Below, in pieces: positions 12,401-24,244 of a stretch of 64,000 bases of DNA (its first letter is position 1; each line of letters starts with the position of its first letter). Origin of the DNA: Arabidopsis thaliana. Its lineage: Eukaryota; Streptophyta; Magnoliopsida; Brassicales; Brassicaceae. The position numbers and the translations under genes were made by a program. The stretch covers positions 15,919,971 through 15,983,970 of the forward strand of contig NC_003070.9 of NCBI RefSeq assembly GCF_000001735.4, written 5' to 3'. The notes below the pieces were generated by a model that was not told the origin of the DNA, did no database searches, and worked only from the letters and a program-made list of their open reading frames with translations.

Positions 12401-15120
12401 AGATTCAGTTTTTATAAGCATTCTGTTTAATGTCCCACATTGTTTATAAATGGGACTAATCATTGCATTGTGTTATATGTCCCACTGTTAAAACTTAAAA
12501 GTCACATGTGCATCCCCACTCATAAGCTAGCTTTTGGGTGGAGTGTTCTAAAAAGTGGTCTAGGTGGTCGCCTAGGCCCCGTTTAGGTGATAGGCTCTTA
12601 GATGACACCTAAACAAACGTTTTGACCGCCTAAATTCGTTTTACTGTATTCTTTTTTCCATTTTTTAACTACATAAATTTAAATTATAAGTCGTAACTTA
12701 ATATATATTGTTTGATATGAATTAAACAAATGTTTTTGTCTAATTTTTGTTTAAAATTTGATATTTATATTTTTTAATAGATAGTTTTATATAGTTTTTA
12801 TCAATAATATTATATTTATAATATGTTATGTAATAAACGCCTAAACCGCCTAAAATCGCCTGGGTCACCGCCCGCTTAATGTCTAGCGCTTTCTTGAACA
12901 CTACTTAAGCTCTTATCCAAATTCAAAAGTAGCACATGGATATAAAATATCATACTTATTACCGAGGTCCAAAAATGTTTTACGACTTACTGAAGGCTAA
13001 TGTTCTTGTATTTGTGTCACATTTCTAGCCTCCTTGTTGCCCTCCTGGTCAAACGAGCTGTGGCCTAAGTGAAGTATGCAAAGATTGTACCACGGTAACT
13101 CACTCTTATGATGTGATTGAATTAGTTACCATTGTATTTTTACTCCCCGCAATGATTTTGCATTAATAAAAAATTTCTGGTTGTTTAGTGCTTCCGGCAT
13201 GCAGATTTAAGTAGTGACCGCCCTTCCACAACACAATTCAAAGAGAAACTTCCTTGGTTCCTCAACGCGCTCCCTTCTGCTGATTGTGCTAAAGGTGGAC
13301 ATGGTGCTTATTCTAGTAGTGTTGATTTGCAAGGTTTTTGCACTGTCCCCTCTCTCTTTCTTAATCCATTTTATAGTCATCGATTCTGTCATTGCAGATA
13401 CTCATTCTGATATATGTATGTTCAATTTTCTTATCAGGCTATGCAAATGGTATCATTCAAGCTTCATCGTTCCGTACTTATCACACACCCCTTAACAAGC
13501 AGGTACTTTGCCATCTCATAATATATAAAGCAACATTGCCATGTTTGGTATCTCTCTTTATTATCGTGTTACTTTATACTGCAAGTTTGTTTTCAGGTTG
13601 ACTTTGTTAATTCAATGAGAGCTGCTCAAGAATTTAGTGCAAAAGTTTCCCGTTCCTTAAAGGTAAAAAGAATATACAAACTTGTCTTGATAATTCATCC
13701 TAAGCATGGTCTCTTCTAAAGTTTGGTCTTAGTGAACTTAATGTCTAACTTGTAGTTTACTCTATTTTCAGATGGAGATATATCCTTATTCAGTGTTTTA
13801 TATGTTCTTTGAGCAATATCTTGACATATGGAAAACTGCATTAATCAACCTCTCCATAGCCATCGGTTCGTTAATCTTCTAATCTCTGATCTTAGCTTGA
13901 GTTTCTAGTTGGTAGGTATTGTGACTAAACAAATGAACTGACTTTGAAAGTTCCATCATTTTACAGCTGCCGTGTTTGTCGTGTGTTTAATCATCACATG
14001 CAGGTATAACTTATTCTCACTGAAATTTACTCCAACCTCTGTGTTAGATATGGTTAAGTCTGATTGTACATATCTTTCTTTTTCTTTCTGTCTGCTTTCT
14101 GACTCAGCTTTTGGAGCTCGGCAATTATTTTGCTGGTGATCGCGATGATCATTATTGATCTCCTGGTAATTCACTCTCATTGCTACTCATGAAAAAACCG
14201 ATAACTGTTTTCGTACACTCAAGTTACTAATGTTGTACCCTATGAACACTTGACTTGAAAAATGCTAGGGAGTTATGGCAGTCTTTCATATCCAGCTAAA
14301 CGCACTATCGGTTGTAAATCTAATCATGTCCGTGGGCATAGCGGTTGAGTTTTGCGTACACATAACACACGCTTTCTCGGTTAGTCCCCTCTCTGTCTGT
14401 ACTAGCATTATACACAAGCAATTTGCTATTGTCACTCTGACTGTACGAAATGCTCAGATAAGCACTGGGGACAGAAACCATCGGATGAAAGAGGCGTTGG
14501 GTGGGATGGGAGCTTCAGTTTTCAGGTATTTTGTCAGTCTTGAACACGACTAATGAACTTAAAAAGCATGTCATCTCGTAAACAAGTCATGCTTCTCTAT
14601 TTATCAGAAATCGCCTAACTAACAAACAGAAGTATAAATAGTTATAATACAAACTAAAGTCCTCATTAACATATGTTCAAGATATTGAATTTATTCTAAA
14701 ATGTGTATCATGTATTGTTGGCAGTGGAATTACATTGACGAAACTAGTTGGGGTGATTGTGCTCGGTTTCTCAAGATCAGAAGTCTTTGTGGTACGTGCT
14801 TGTGATCTCTTGAAGCCTCTTTTTTTTCTCCTTGCCTTCTTCGCATTTGGCTTCTTAATTTGTTTTTTCTTTTCCTGACAGGTGTACTACTTCAAGATGT
14901 ATTTGGCACTAGTCCTTCTCGGTTTCTTACACGGCCTTGTATTTTTACCGGTAAGTCATGGTCATTCAAACATTAGACTAATTTTAGAATTTTTGTTGTT
15001 GTTTTGACATATTGATTTGAATGGATGATGAAGGTGTTCTTGAGCATGTTTGGTCCAGCTCCAAGACATGTAGAAGGGGAAAGGCAAGATCATCGACCTT
15101 CGGTTTCATCAGTACCTTAG
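6409..15120 (+). CDS. NPC1: NPC1-like sterol transporter (Patched family)
   Basis: Multi-exon gene for a Niemann-Pick C1-type membrane protein, which hands sterols across endosomal/vacuolar membranes. Visible order: cysteine-rich NPC1_N domain ([11 protein letters not shown] near 7070; CPACLRNF and LTCSPDQS in exon 7445-7561); first membrane segment in exon 8216-8398; sterol-sensing domain over exons 10263-10346, 10454-10582, 10704-10902 and 10981-11124; second luminal region; Patched-type C-terminal membrane block from 13772 to the TAG at 15118. Other exons, all GT-AG: 7246-7353, 7645-7795, 7881-8128, 8487-8560, 8636-8753, 8847-8930, 9075-9170, 9256-9357, 9456-9524, 9662-9757, 9844-9951, 10035-10148, then to 15034-15120. 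From 7020 onward the exons sum to 1260 codons with no frame break. The start is uncertain: 6409 ([12 protein letters not shown]) is a candidate first exon, while in-frame sequence just before 7017 also reads like a signal peptide. The gene appears intact; cf. At1g42470. Confidence 0.93.
12542..12902. mobile_element. Small TIR element in NPC1 intron
   Basis: Inside the largest intron (12281-13028) a block begins AGTGTTC and ends GAACACT. Its ends are rich in GCCTAGGC- and CCGCCTAA-type motifs in opposite orientation (GTCGCCTAGG near 12566; ACGCCTAAACCGCC near 12837). The inside is plain AT-rich DNA without coding capacity. This fits a hAT-like MITE common in Brassicaceae. I could not find a clean 8-bp target duplication, so the exact ends are approximate. 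The intron keeps normal splice sites. Confidence 0.6.
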
Positions 15121-16246
15121 GTGAATTAGTATTTTTGTTTTGTAGGTTTTGTCTTTAATTCATAGTATCCATTTGTAAATGGTTAAAATTGTTTCACCCC
15201 ACAGCCACAGATAAAAACTTAAGTTCAGTGCATAGCGGAAAAAGAAAAAAAGATCACACCAAATGTTATTCTTTTGGGCCGGTGTTACTGTTTTCCATTG
15301 TTTACTAATTCATGATTTCTTCGTCTTAGTTTAGCATCCATACGAGTGAGCGTGAGCCTCTCTCTATGAATGAATTAGTGCGGGGGAGTCTTAAGTCTAA
15401 CTGCGTTATTTTACAGAACATCCAGTCTTATAAGCAAACTCTACTTGTAAAAAAATAAAAAGGGTGAAACTTTGGTGAAGTTTTGGTGAAGGGTGAAGGG
15501 TGAAACTCCCAAAGCCGAATTCGATCTTCTCTGAAAACATAATCACATTTGTTTGGAAAATCTGTTAGTTGGGCTTTGGTCCTATTGGTTTACGTGATAG
15601 TCAGAAATGCAGGCAGTTTGATTACCTCTGGCATTAGTTGGAAAGCATTCCAAACATGGATACACATTGTGGTAGTCCATTGGAGAGAAGACCACTCTGA
15701 AGCATTTCAGTGCATTTCTATAAGGACAAACCGGATAAGCTGTCTACTGTTCTAAGTAGGCATGCGATTAAAAACTGAACCGGTTTTTCTGAACCAAATT
15801 GAGATCTGAGAGTTCGGTTAGATAGTTAACCGCTTTTCTTTTGTGGACTTTTAGTATTTTTCCAACAAACTTAACCAAAAAAAATACCGAATATTCATGA
15901 AATTATAACAATATTGCTTTTTTTTTCTGGACTTTTAGTATTTTTTTAACCAACTTAGACCAAAATAAACCGAATTTCATGAAATTATAACATAATTCTC
16001 TCAAAAGCACAAACGAAACCAAACATAAATTTTTGTAAGGATTTTAAACACAACCGTTTTTAACCCCTCCAAAAAAAACAACCGAATAAACCGATAACCG
16101 AATTCATTTTTTATTTGGTTAATTTTGGTAACCTTGCTCCTTAACCGAATTCGGTAATTCGGATCTCCAACAAAGTGTAGAGGGTGGGGTGTATGACATG
16201 GCTTAATATCTTGATCTCACTGGTTCCTAGCAACGTAACAAGGTGA
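15121..16246. other. Intergenic spacer with CCGGTTT-type repeats
   Basis: The first few hundred bases are the NPC1 3' UTR and downstream DNA; short GGTGAAG repeats lie at about 15472-15505. From about 15765 to 16165 the sequence is rich in AACCGG/CGGTT motifs and contains an imperfect tandem duplication of about 83 bp (GGACTTTTAGTATTTTT near 15844 and again near 15929). No gene is evident. Confidence 0.5.
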
Positions 16247-16254
16247 TGACGTGG
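16247..16254 (+). promoter_or_regulatory. TGACGTGG box (UPR-type bZIP site)
   Basis: TGACGTGG sits 73 bp upstream of the ATG of the canopy-like gene. This octamer is the known core bound by unfolded-protein-response bZIP factors (XBP1-type UPRE; bZIP60/bZIP28 sites in plants). The downstream product looks like an ER-lumen protein, so ER-stress control is plausible. Function is inferred from the motif alone. Confidence 0.45.
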
Positions 16255-16326
16255 TTTTTACATTTTTCAAAAATCTCTTTTGCCCAGAGAGAGAAGAAGA
16301 GACAGATCGGAAGGAGTTGAGTAAGA

Positions 16327-18722
16327 ATGGCGAAGCTGGTGCTCTTCACCGCCGTAATTATCGCTATTTTCTCCCATGGATCCTCCGTCGATGACAAATG
16401 CGCCGCTTGTAACGCCGTCGCTGTACGTTGGAATCTCTAACTTTCCTCTCTTTGATTTCTCAAAATTTTCTGACAAATTAGAGCGAGTTATATAGCGATG
16501 GCAAATATATTTACGTACATGAGATTTGCTAGATTTTGATTTGATTCTATTAATAAATTTCGAATTTCTGGTCATTGGCATTTTCTGGGGGAAGTAAAGT
16601 AAATTCGAGCTGATGTTGTTGTTTTGAAGCTTTATTGATGTTTGATTTAGGACAAAAATCCATTAGTTCTGTACTAATTGTATTGGTTTTTCTAAGGTTA
16701 ATTTCTGCTTTTTGAAACTGTTATAGTGAAAGGAGTTCAGGATAATTTTCCGTGGACACATTTTTCTGTATATTATCTCTGTTGTGATTGAATTAGCACT
16801 CTGGAGATTCAAGTTTGAGTCTTTATTATTACTATTGAGCTATTTGTTCGGTTTCTGAGGTTGTTTCGTAAGAATTGCAATCTAGAACTTGGTTTTGTTT
16901 CAATATATGAAGATGTTCTTTTTCAAAATGTTACTTTTCCCCCAGTTCATGCATTTGGTCATTATGAAAAGAAGACTTGTTTTCGTGATTTTGAGAATGA
17001 TTTAATCCTTCCTTTATAATACTAATAAGGGTGGTTGATGTTGTGCAGGAGGAATTAGAGTTACAGCTTTTAAAGGTAAGAACATCTTAATATCTGTCAT
17101 CTTGTATTATAACATTGACAAAGCTTGCCTGCTTCTGTTACATTGCTTCAATTTTACAAGCACATTTTTAGTAACTTGGTATTATAAACTCTTAAACAGG
17201 AAAAGCCACGAAACCATCTTGATATGAGAAACCGGCTCAATTCTAAAGGCCAGCGTGAAGGAAAGGTCATTGATTACAGGTACAACATTGTTGCCTCTTT
17301 GTGCATTATCTGTAAACGAGACCATGTCTGCTTTGATTCGTGTACTCGTTGTTTTTATATCCACATCCTGAAAATCAGTATGATAAAAATGGACTGAAGT
17401 TTTTTGTGCATTTGCATGAAAGCGTGACTCGAGTTTTGAAAATGTGATTCTTAACGAGGGTAACATGTATCCGTAGTTAGGAGCAATGACGAAAGGGAAA
17501 GAATCTGATAGGTTGACACTGCTAAGAGTGTCTGTGAAACAACAACCGATTCACAATGAGTTCTTAGGAGTAGCTATGTTGCTTTTTTTAGGCAGGTTTC
17601 TCACAGTGGATGATCCTCTAATTTTCTTTCTTTCTTTTTCATTCAAATAGAATAAGCGACCTGAGGGTGGTTGATTTGTTGGACGGTCTGTGTGATAGAA
17701 TGCAGGACTATACTCTACAAAAGGTAAGCCTAGTTCTTGTATATTTCTTATCACGCTGCTGTTCCAGGAATAATATATCTCTCTGATAATTGTAAATTGA
17801 CCAATGAGATTCTTATTGCCACACTTCTGCAGGTGGAACCTAAGAATAGACAATGGGTGAAAGTAGGAAATTTTGACAATCTAACAAGTAATGTGTTCTT
17901 TCCTTTCCTTTTAAAATTTGCGCTCCGTGACATATTTGCAATTGTTCATCACATAGCTGCTTCAATACTTACGTTATTTGATAAGTACGCTTAGGTGCAT
18001 CGTTTAATGAGTCAATGGAAGCTGTCTACTTGATCACACTGTCACCGTGTCTGCTGTCCGCTTTATCTGTTTATAACTTCTGTTGAGCAAATGAGTAACT
18101 GTTAGAGAGCTTTCATGATGCTGAAAATTCTAGAACAAGTGCAGTGACGGTTTTAAAGTTCTAGAATAAGCTGTGAAATTCTCATCTCTAGTTATATTAG
18201 TGGTTTAGAGACTTGTTTGGGATTTAATGTTTCATCTGTGTGTGTGTTGTCATATAGATAAACAGGAAGCGAAAGCGCATGCAAATGACATTTCAACTTA
18301 TTGTGGAAGGTAAGACAATCAAGAACCTTCTCTTACTCGAGCCTAAAATTCATCGAAGTCTCCTAAAATCTGTATATGTTATTTCTTTTTACAGATTGCT
18401 GGAGGAAACTGAAGATGAGGTAAACATTCTGGTAACCATTCTGTTAAGTGACAGTTATAAAGTCAAGACTAAATTAAGGTTATGTGATGAGTGACCGCAG
18501 CTAGGTGAGGTGATAAAGAATGGCTCCCTAAAAGCAGGAGAAGTCCGAAAGGTTCTGTGTCAAACTTTGAGTAACCACTGCCGACAATCAAGGTTAGCAC
18601 AATAGTCTTTCTTCCTATACATTTCTGCCTCAAAACTATGTTAAGAAATCTGATATGGTTTTTCTGAATTCAGTGAAACAGACTCAGAGGATGAGGAGGA
18701 CGACGATGCAGATGAATTATAA
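16327..18722 (+). CDS. Canopy-like / DUF3456 ER protein
   Basis: Nine exons splice in one frame to 182 aa: 16327-16422, 17049-17075, 17200-17279, 17651-17723, 17833-17887, 18258-18309, 18395-18419, 18501-18592, 18674-18722. The N-terminus (MAKLVLFTAVIIAIF) is a signal peptide. The mature part starts with DDKCAACNAVA, and later cysteines (LLDGLCDRMQDY, STYCGR, CQTLSNHCRQS) match the saposin-like cysteine pattern of the canopy/TLR4-regulator (DUF3456) family, ER co-chaperones for membrane and secreted proteins. The C-terminus is strongly acidic and ends in ADEL, a plausible xDEL-type ER-retrieval signal. Gene order and sequence fit At1g42480. Its plant client proteins are unknown to me. The frame is intact. 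Confidence 0.9.
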
Positions 18723-19353
18723 CTCAATCCAGTGAAAAGTTCACGTCAAATTAAGATCCCATCTTGGTAGCTATGTTATAGATACATCCATCCACAACTC
18801 ATATGTAACTTAAGACACCTTTCACTTTTTAAGTTATGTCGAAACTCGGGTCTAGATTCTTATTTATATTGTGGCAATTGTTCGTTTTCCCTCAAAACCT
18901 TAATTAGCTAGAGAGTATCGAAATAGTCTAAATTTTATATGAAGAGCTAGTCGAGATTTTACATTGGATGATAATCTATATGCGATGATCATAGTTATAA
19001 GCTTACACTGTTGTTATAACATGATATGGGGCATAAGTTTTTCAATGCTTCTTTAGAATCAAAACAAGTGGGTATAGTTTGTAGCGTATAAATGATGATC
19101 GGAAGAATTGTTGTACCGCTTGAATGATCACTGCACATAGCACGCTCCAACTTGCCCTGAAAATCTATAAGTAGTGATGCCATTCAGGCAATGAGCCTTG
19201 TTGAGAAGCTTTCCTAGCATGGAGGCTTTGTTCACCTCATTGTAATTATTGGGCCACTGAGAATGTTATGATGTTTTGAAGAACATCAAAATTATGATAT
19301 CTTCTAAAGGTGGAAAGAGAAAGAAAAAAAAGACCATTTGATGATCGCTTCAA
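18723..19353. other. 3' flank of the canopy-like gene
   Basis: This holds the 3' UTR and then non-coding DNA. A 62-codon frame on the minus strand (18995-19183) shows no domain I recognise. The last part (19251-19310) resembles DNA on the far side of the Helitron (21219-21282) at roughly 70 percent by eye, suggesting an old duplication that predates the Helitron insertion. Confidence 0.4.
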
Positions 19354-21207
19354 TCCTACTATATTATTTGGGAAGTACATTTTAAATGTAACCTTAATTT
19401 TTGTAAGTAATTACATAGGTATGTCATTAGAAATAAAATTTTAAAGAGTAAATTAATTTATCTCTTTAAGGATTAAAAAGTCAAATACTAATTTAATTAA
19501 TTAAGTTTAATTGAAAAACGAAATACATTATCAATTTCCAAAAATAATAACCAATCAAAATCAACATATAAGATTTGATATCTAAATTTTAATTAATTTA
19601 ATTTAATTAGAAAAACGAAATACATTATTAATTTCCAAAAAAGTAACCAATTAAAATCAACAAATTATATTTGATATCTAAATTATCATATTAATTTTTT
19701 ATTAATTATTATAGTTCACTTCTCATCTTTATATGATTCTATTTTTGTGGAAAAATAATATCATCATTATAAAAAAATAATTAGAGTTTTTTTGCATATG
19801 CCACAATTTGAATCCTAGAATTGACGGGTTTAGATCGATATTAATACAAGATGGTATACTACAGGTGAAACTCTTAAATTAACAATCAAACTACAAGTGT
19901 ATAATCTTAAACACTAAACAATATAGATAATATCAAGAAAACATATACAACTTACAGTTTACTATACATTTAAAATCAAATAAAATAATGTCATATATTT
20001 TTAAATCATCTTTACAATAAAAGTTTTTAGTTTAACTAAAATATAAGCCTACCTGCGGTATACAGCAGATTAATATCTAGATTATAGGGCTTATTGGATC
20101 TAAAGATGGGTCATCAAAGATTTTCTAAACTGAAGCAAAATATACTGAATATTCAAATATCTATCTGTTACCAAATTATAAACAAATAAGTCAATTTAAT
20201 ATTTTATATACGAAATCAATTAAATCTTAATCACATAAAAATTAGCACAAAAAAGTATTCAACAATTAAAAAATTATCAAATCTCTGTGTTATATAAGTT
20301 TTGATACTATATTCGAATAATGTAATATACCTTTTCAATTTGTATTCTTTAACTAATTTAAGCTAACTAATATATTTGCTAATCTTATACCTATCAAAAC
20401 CGACTATCGTTTCTTATCTCTATAGTAGTTTTGCAAGACTTTTTTGGTGGATTTGGATAAAAGTGCATTCGGGTCATATGGTACATTCCCCTATTAAATA
20501 AATATGGTGCACTCCTATGTTATTAGCTAAAATGTTTATAATATAATTAAGAGTCATATCATTAATAAAATTAATATTAATAAAATAAATGGCTTTTTGG
20601 CAAAACGAATTTGGAGGGACGGTTTTTTAATCAACATTAATAAAAAAGTAAAATATAATTAATCCACCGTTTCAATACGGATTAAATCTTTAATTTATTA
20701 TTTTTTAAGACCACTAATATTAAACATATCAAATCATGCTAATTTAGAAAAGATTATATAAAACCAAAAATGTTATGTGGTATGTATAATGTTACTATAT
20801 ATAAAATTAAACAATAAAATATAAATGTATTAGAGAATGATACAATTTGCAAAACTTTTATATATAAAAAATAATTCTTAAATTTTAAAAATTACTACTT
20901 TAAAAAACAAATCACGGGACGGATAAAGAAATTACAGAACGAGTTTTATTTTGGAATTGGGTTATATGGTGGATGTATTTGAATCAATATTTATAAAATT
21001 TTAAAATATTATTAATATGCTGTTTTAATAGGGATTAAAACTTCAGTTTTTTAACAATTGTCTCATGGATTCGTGGTATAGCGTTACTTAATAACAATTA
21101 TAAACTGTAAAATAAAAATATTTTATAAAAATAAAATTTGCAAGTTTTAATAGATACGACTTTTAAAAAATAAATCGTCCCGCGGTATACCACGGGTTAA
21201 AATCTAG
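19354..21207 (+). mobile_element. Non-autonomous Helitron
   Basis: The element starts with TCCTACTATATT after an A and ends in CTAG before a T, exactly the A|T target preference of Helitrons. Just inside the 3' end (21178-21195) is a GC-rich palindrome, CCCGCGGTATACCACGGG, the hairpin typical of Arabidopsis Helitron 3' ends. No Rep/helicase coding frame is present, so it needed an autonomous partner. An extra hairpin plus CTAG (CTGCGGTATACAGCAG ... CTAG at 20053-20090) lies inside, suggesting either a nested copy or an alternative terminator. Confidence 0.75.
19508..19690. repeat. Tandem duplication of about 95 bp inside the Helitron
   Basis: Two adjacent copies share AAAAACGAAATACATTAT, a TTTCCAAAAA run and TTTGATATCTAAATT, at about 19513-19588 and 19609-19684. 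This is an internal repeat of the Helitron body. Confidence 0.65.
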
Positions 21208-21779
21208 TAGTAATATATATAGGCAGTGAGAACGTAACGATGTGTTGGAGAGCATATGAAAGTTATGATAGCTTTTATAGGATCAACTAGGTTATGAACC
21301 CACGAGTAACTGTTTTAATTATTAAAATTTTAAATAAATTTTTGTGTGAAGAAAAATATTTATTGAAAATTTTGAAATATATGTTTTATATGTCTACTTA
21401 AGTTAATAATTTAAATTCCTTGAATTTTAATATTACCATGACAAATAGTTTAATTTAAATACATGAATAAAAACAATTCTAATACAACTTATAGGTTTTA
21501 CAACATTTATCAAAAGAACATTTTTTTGGTTCATAACTTTCTCTGTAGTTGTAGATATTCTGGATGAACGCGTCTTTTTACGTAAGACGTTTTGATTGAA
21601 TCTCATGAAATAAATTGTCGTATGGAGAATAACTTTGACGACTTTCTCATTTTGGTATCCGCAAATTCATTATTGTTTTTCCTTTAACTTTGCTTCATTA
21701 GTTAGTATAACTCTTTTAAAAATAAGATTTTATACAGAAGTATATTCATAACCTTATCTATAATTTCTTTTTAACAACT

Positions 21780-23015
21780 AATATTTTTCTCACATTCTTT
21801 TCAATATGTATATGAATTTTTGTCTTCACAATTTTTCTCGGATAGCTATCACTCTCTCTATCTTTTTGTAAGAACTCGTTTTATTTGTTTCTCTTTCTTA
21901 TGATTTTGCAAGCACTCCATATTTATTCTTTGAAAATCCCTTCCTTTCCTTGTTAGTATAAAAGTTTTTCAAGCTTGTCGAGAGGTAGCTAAGTTATGTC
22001 AATAAACTTTTCGTTTGAATTTTTAAGAAAAAAACATTTTTGCTCTATTTTGTGTTCTATTATTCTAAGAAAATATTTTAACTTCTAAATTGGTTCTTAA
22101 CTCTATCACTTCTCTTTTTTGATGCAGTTTAGATCCTCTTCATCTTCACGCTTCCCAATCTTAAAGACATCAACTTATATCTTTGGGAACTTGATTCAAA
22201 TTGATACGATTAAGAACACCACCATCAAACCATATCCTTGTTTCTTTAACGTTTCACAGACCAAACATACTTCAATCCCTCTTTACTTCACCTTCTTGTG
22301 AAATAATCTTTCATATACTTCTTTCCTACGGTATCTCTTTCCATCTTTTTATGATTTTGTCTAAGATGTATTTGTCATACCTTCCAAACTTTTCAGATGC
22401 TCCATAATTTCTTCTTTGAATATCCCTTCATTTCCTTGTTAGTAAAAACCTTTTTCAAGCTCATCGAGAGGTAGCTGAGTCAAGTCAATTAACTCTTCGT
22501 TTGAATTTTCAAGAATAAAATCTTGTTTTGCTCTGTTTTGTTTTATATTTTTTTAATAAAAGGTTTTAGCTTCTAAATTGGTTCTTAACTCTATCACTTT
22601 CTCTCTTTTGATGTGGTTGTTTAAATCCTCTTCACCTCACGCTTCACAGACTGAAACACCTCAACTTATATATTCTGGAACTTGATTCAAATCGATACGA
22701 TTAGGAACACCATCATCAAACCATGTGCTTCCAAACTTTAACGCTTCACAGACCAAACACACCTTAATCCCTCTTCACTTAGACTACTTGTGAAAAAATT
22801 TCACATACTTCTTTCCTACTGTGTCTATTTCCATACTCTTATGATTTTGTTTCAGCAGTATATGTCCTACATTCCAAACTTTTCACATACTTCATATATC
22901 TTCTTTGAAAATTCTTTCCTTTCCTTATTAGTAAAAGCCTTTTTCAAGCTCGTCCAGAGGTACCTTAGTTAAATAAATAAATTATTTGTTTGAACTTTCC
23001 AGAATAAAATCTTTA
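21780..23015. repeat. 488-bp tandem repeat array
   Basis: A long unit is repeated head to tail: TTTTTCAAGC followed by CGAGAGGTAGCT begins at about 21965 and 22451, and a third partial unit (CCAGAGGTACC) begins at about 22940. Within the full units the same landmarks recur in order: TTCTAAATTGGTTCTTAACT, CTTGATTCAAATNGATACGA, TTCACAGACCAAACA and TCTTTCCTAC. A partial unit precedes the first. The copies differ by many substitutions and indels, so the array is old. None of the short frames inside is conserved between copies, which argues against coding. Confidence 0.75.
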
Positions 23016-24240
23016 ATCGACTATCAATGGTCCATAGATGTTTATTTATATAGACACCACTGCTTTATTATTTAGGACTTTATTAGTTTTTTTATTTGTT
23101 AAGAAGAGGTTTTCATTTACGTCATTAAGCTTTTCCTTTTCGTTTAAACTTTAACTTTCTTAGACTTTAAAAAAACTTTGGCTCGGTTGTTTATCACTAT
23201 CTTTTTCTTAATTTTTAGAAAACTTCTTCATTTATTTGAATTCTAATTATCTATATTATTTTAGAATTATGATTTTTTCTTAATTTATTTGGAAGCTAAC
23301 ATAGTGAGACTAATAATGACATTAATATTTCTATATTGTGCTAATTTAATTGTACATTTTCTTATTTCCAAATCTTTTTTTTTCCTTTTCATAAATATTT
23401 TAATATAGAAATTTGTTAAAATTTAAAAATGTAAATTAACATAGTGGCCAAAAATGCTAATTAATGACATGTCCAAGTGCAATTCGTTGTTTTAAATCCT
23501 ATGTGGACGCCTTTAGAAGCAAATAGCCTCAACTTTTCTATAGTATAGATTATAGGAAAGCCACAAGAAAGTGATGGACATTATAACATTAAGGAATTGT
23601 TGAATAGTTTATAGGATTGTGTACTTATATGTTATTGTAAAGACGCTTTTGCCCTCTCCAGATAATTCAATATCTACATTTTATTTTTAATTACAAAAAA
23701 TCGGTTTCACTTTTTCGTTTTTTTCTTCCGAGTTCCGCAAAACTACAATTAAAATTGATTTCCCTTTTGGTTTAGAATTTTGATGAATTGGAGAGTAACT
23801 GATCTGATTTTTGTCTAAGACTAGAGTCTTTGGGTTACCTAGACACTATCCCTTAGGGTTTAGATTCTTTCAATGAAAGTTTGTTTAAATGGATCTATTA
23901 GGTTTTAGAGGAAACAGGTGTTGACGGATATTGTGATGATAGAATAGGTGAGTAGGGCGTAAATGAAGTAAGTGCGCTGGTGAAAACTCGGAAAAGTTGT
24001 CGTGACGAAGAAGAAGACGATGATGAAGAAGAGAACACCATAAACTGGAGAAAGGGGCAAAATTATCATTTTCAACTCCAACAAGTACCCATTTCTATAA
24101 GCCCATTAGAAAGTTATATTTCTCTAATTTTTGAGCCAATAAGTGCCCAATTCTATAAAACCCTGAACTTTTATAGATGAAAATATAACACTGATATATA
24201 TTTGATTATCTTAAAATAACACAAACCCCATTGTAGGGCA
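23016..24240. other. Gene-free AT-rich spacer
   Basis: No supported gene. A short inverted pair (TTTTGCCCTCTCCAG at about 23649-23663, and its approximate reverse complement CTGGAGAAAGGGGCAAAA at about 24045-24062) brackets about 400 bp that includes an acidic GAAGAAGACGATGATGAAGAAGAG run. This may be a small inverted-repeat element, but I cannot define its ends. Confidence 0.35.
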
Positions 24241-24244
24241 AGTG

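Noticed and set aside
18995..19183. 62-codon minus-strand frame after the canopy-like gene
   Set aside because: No recognised family, no splice partner, and flanked by stops; it may be a fragment of an unknown gene but I cannot support it.
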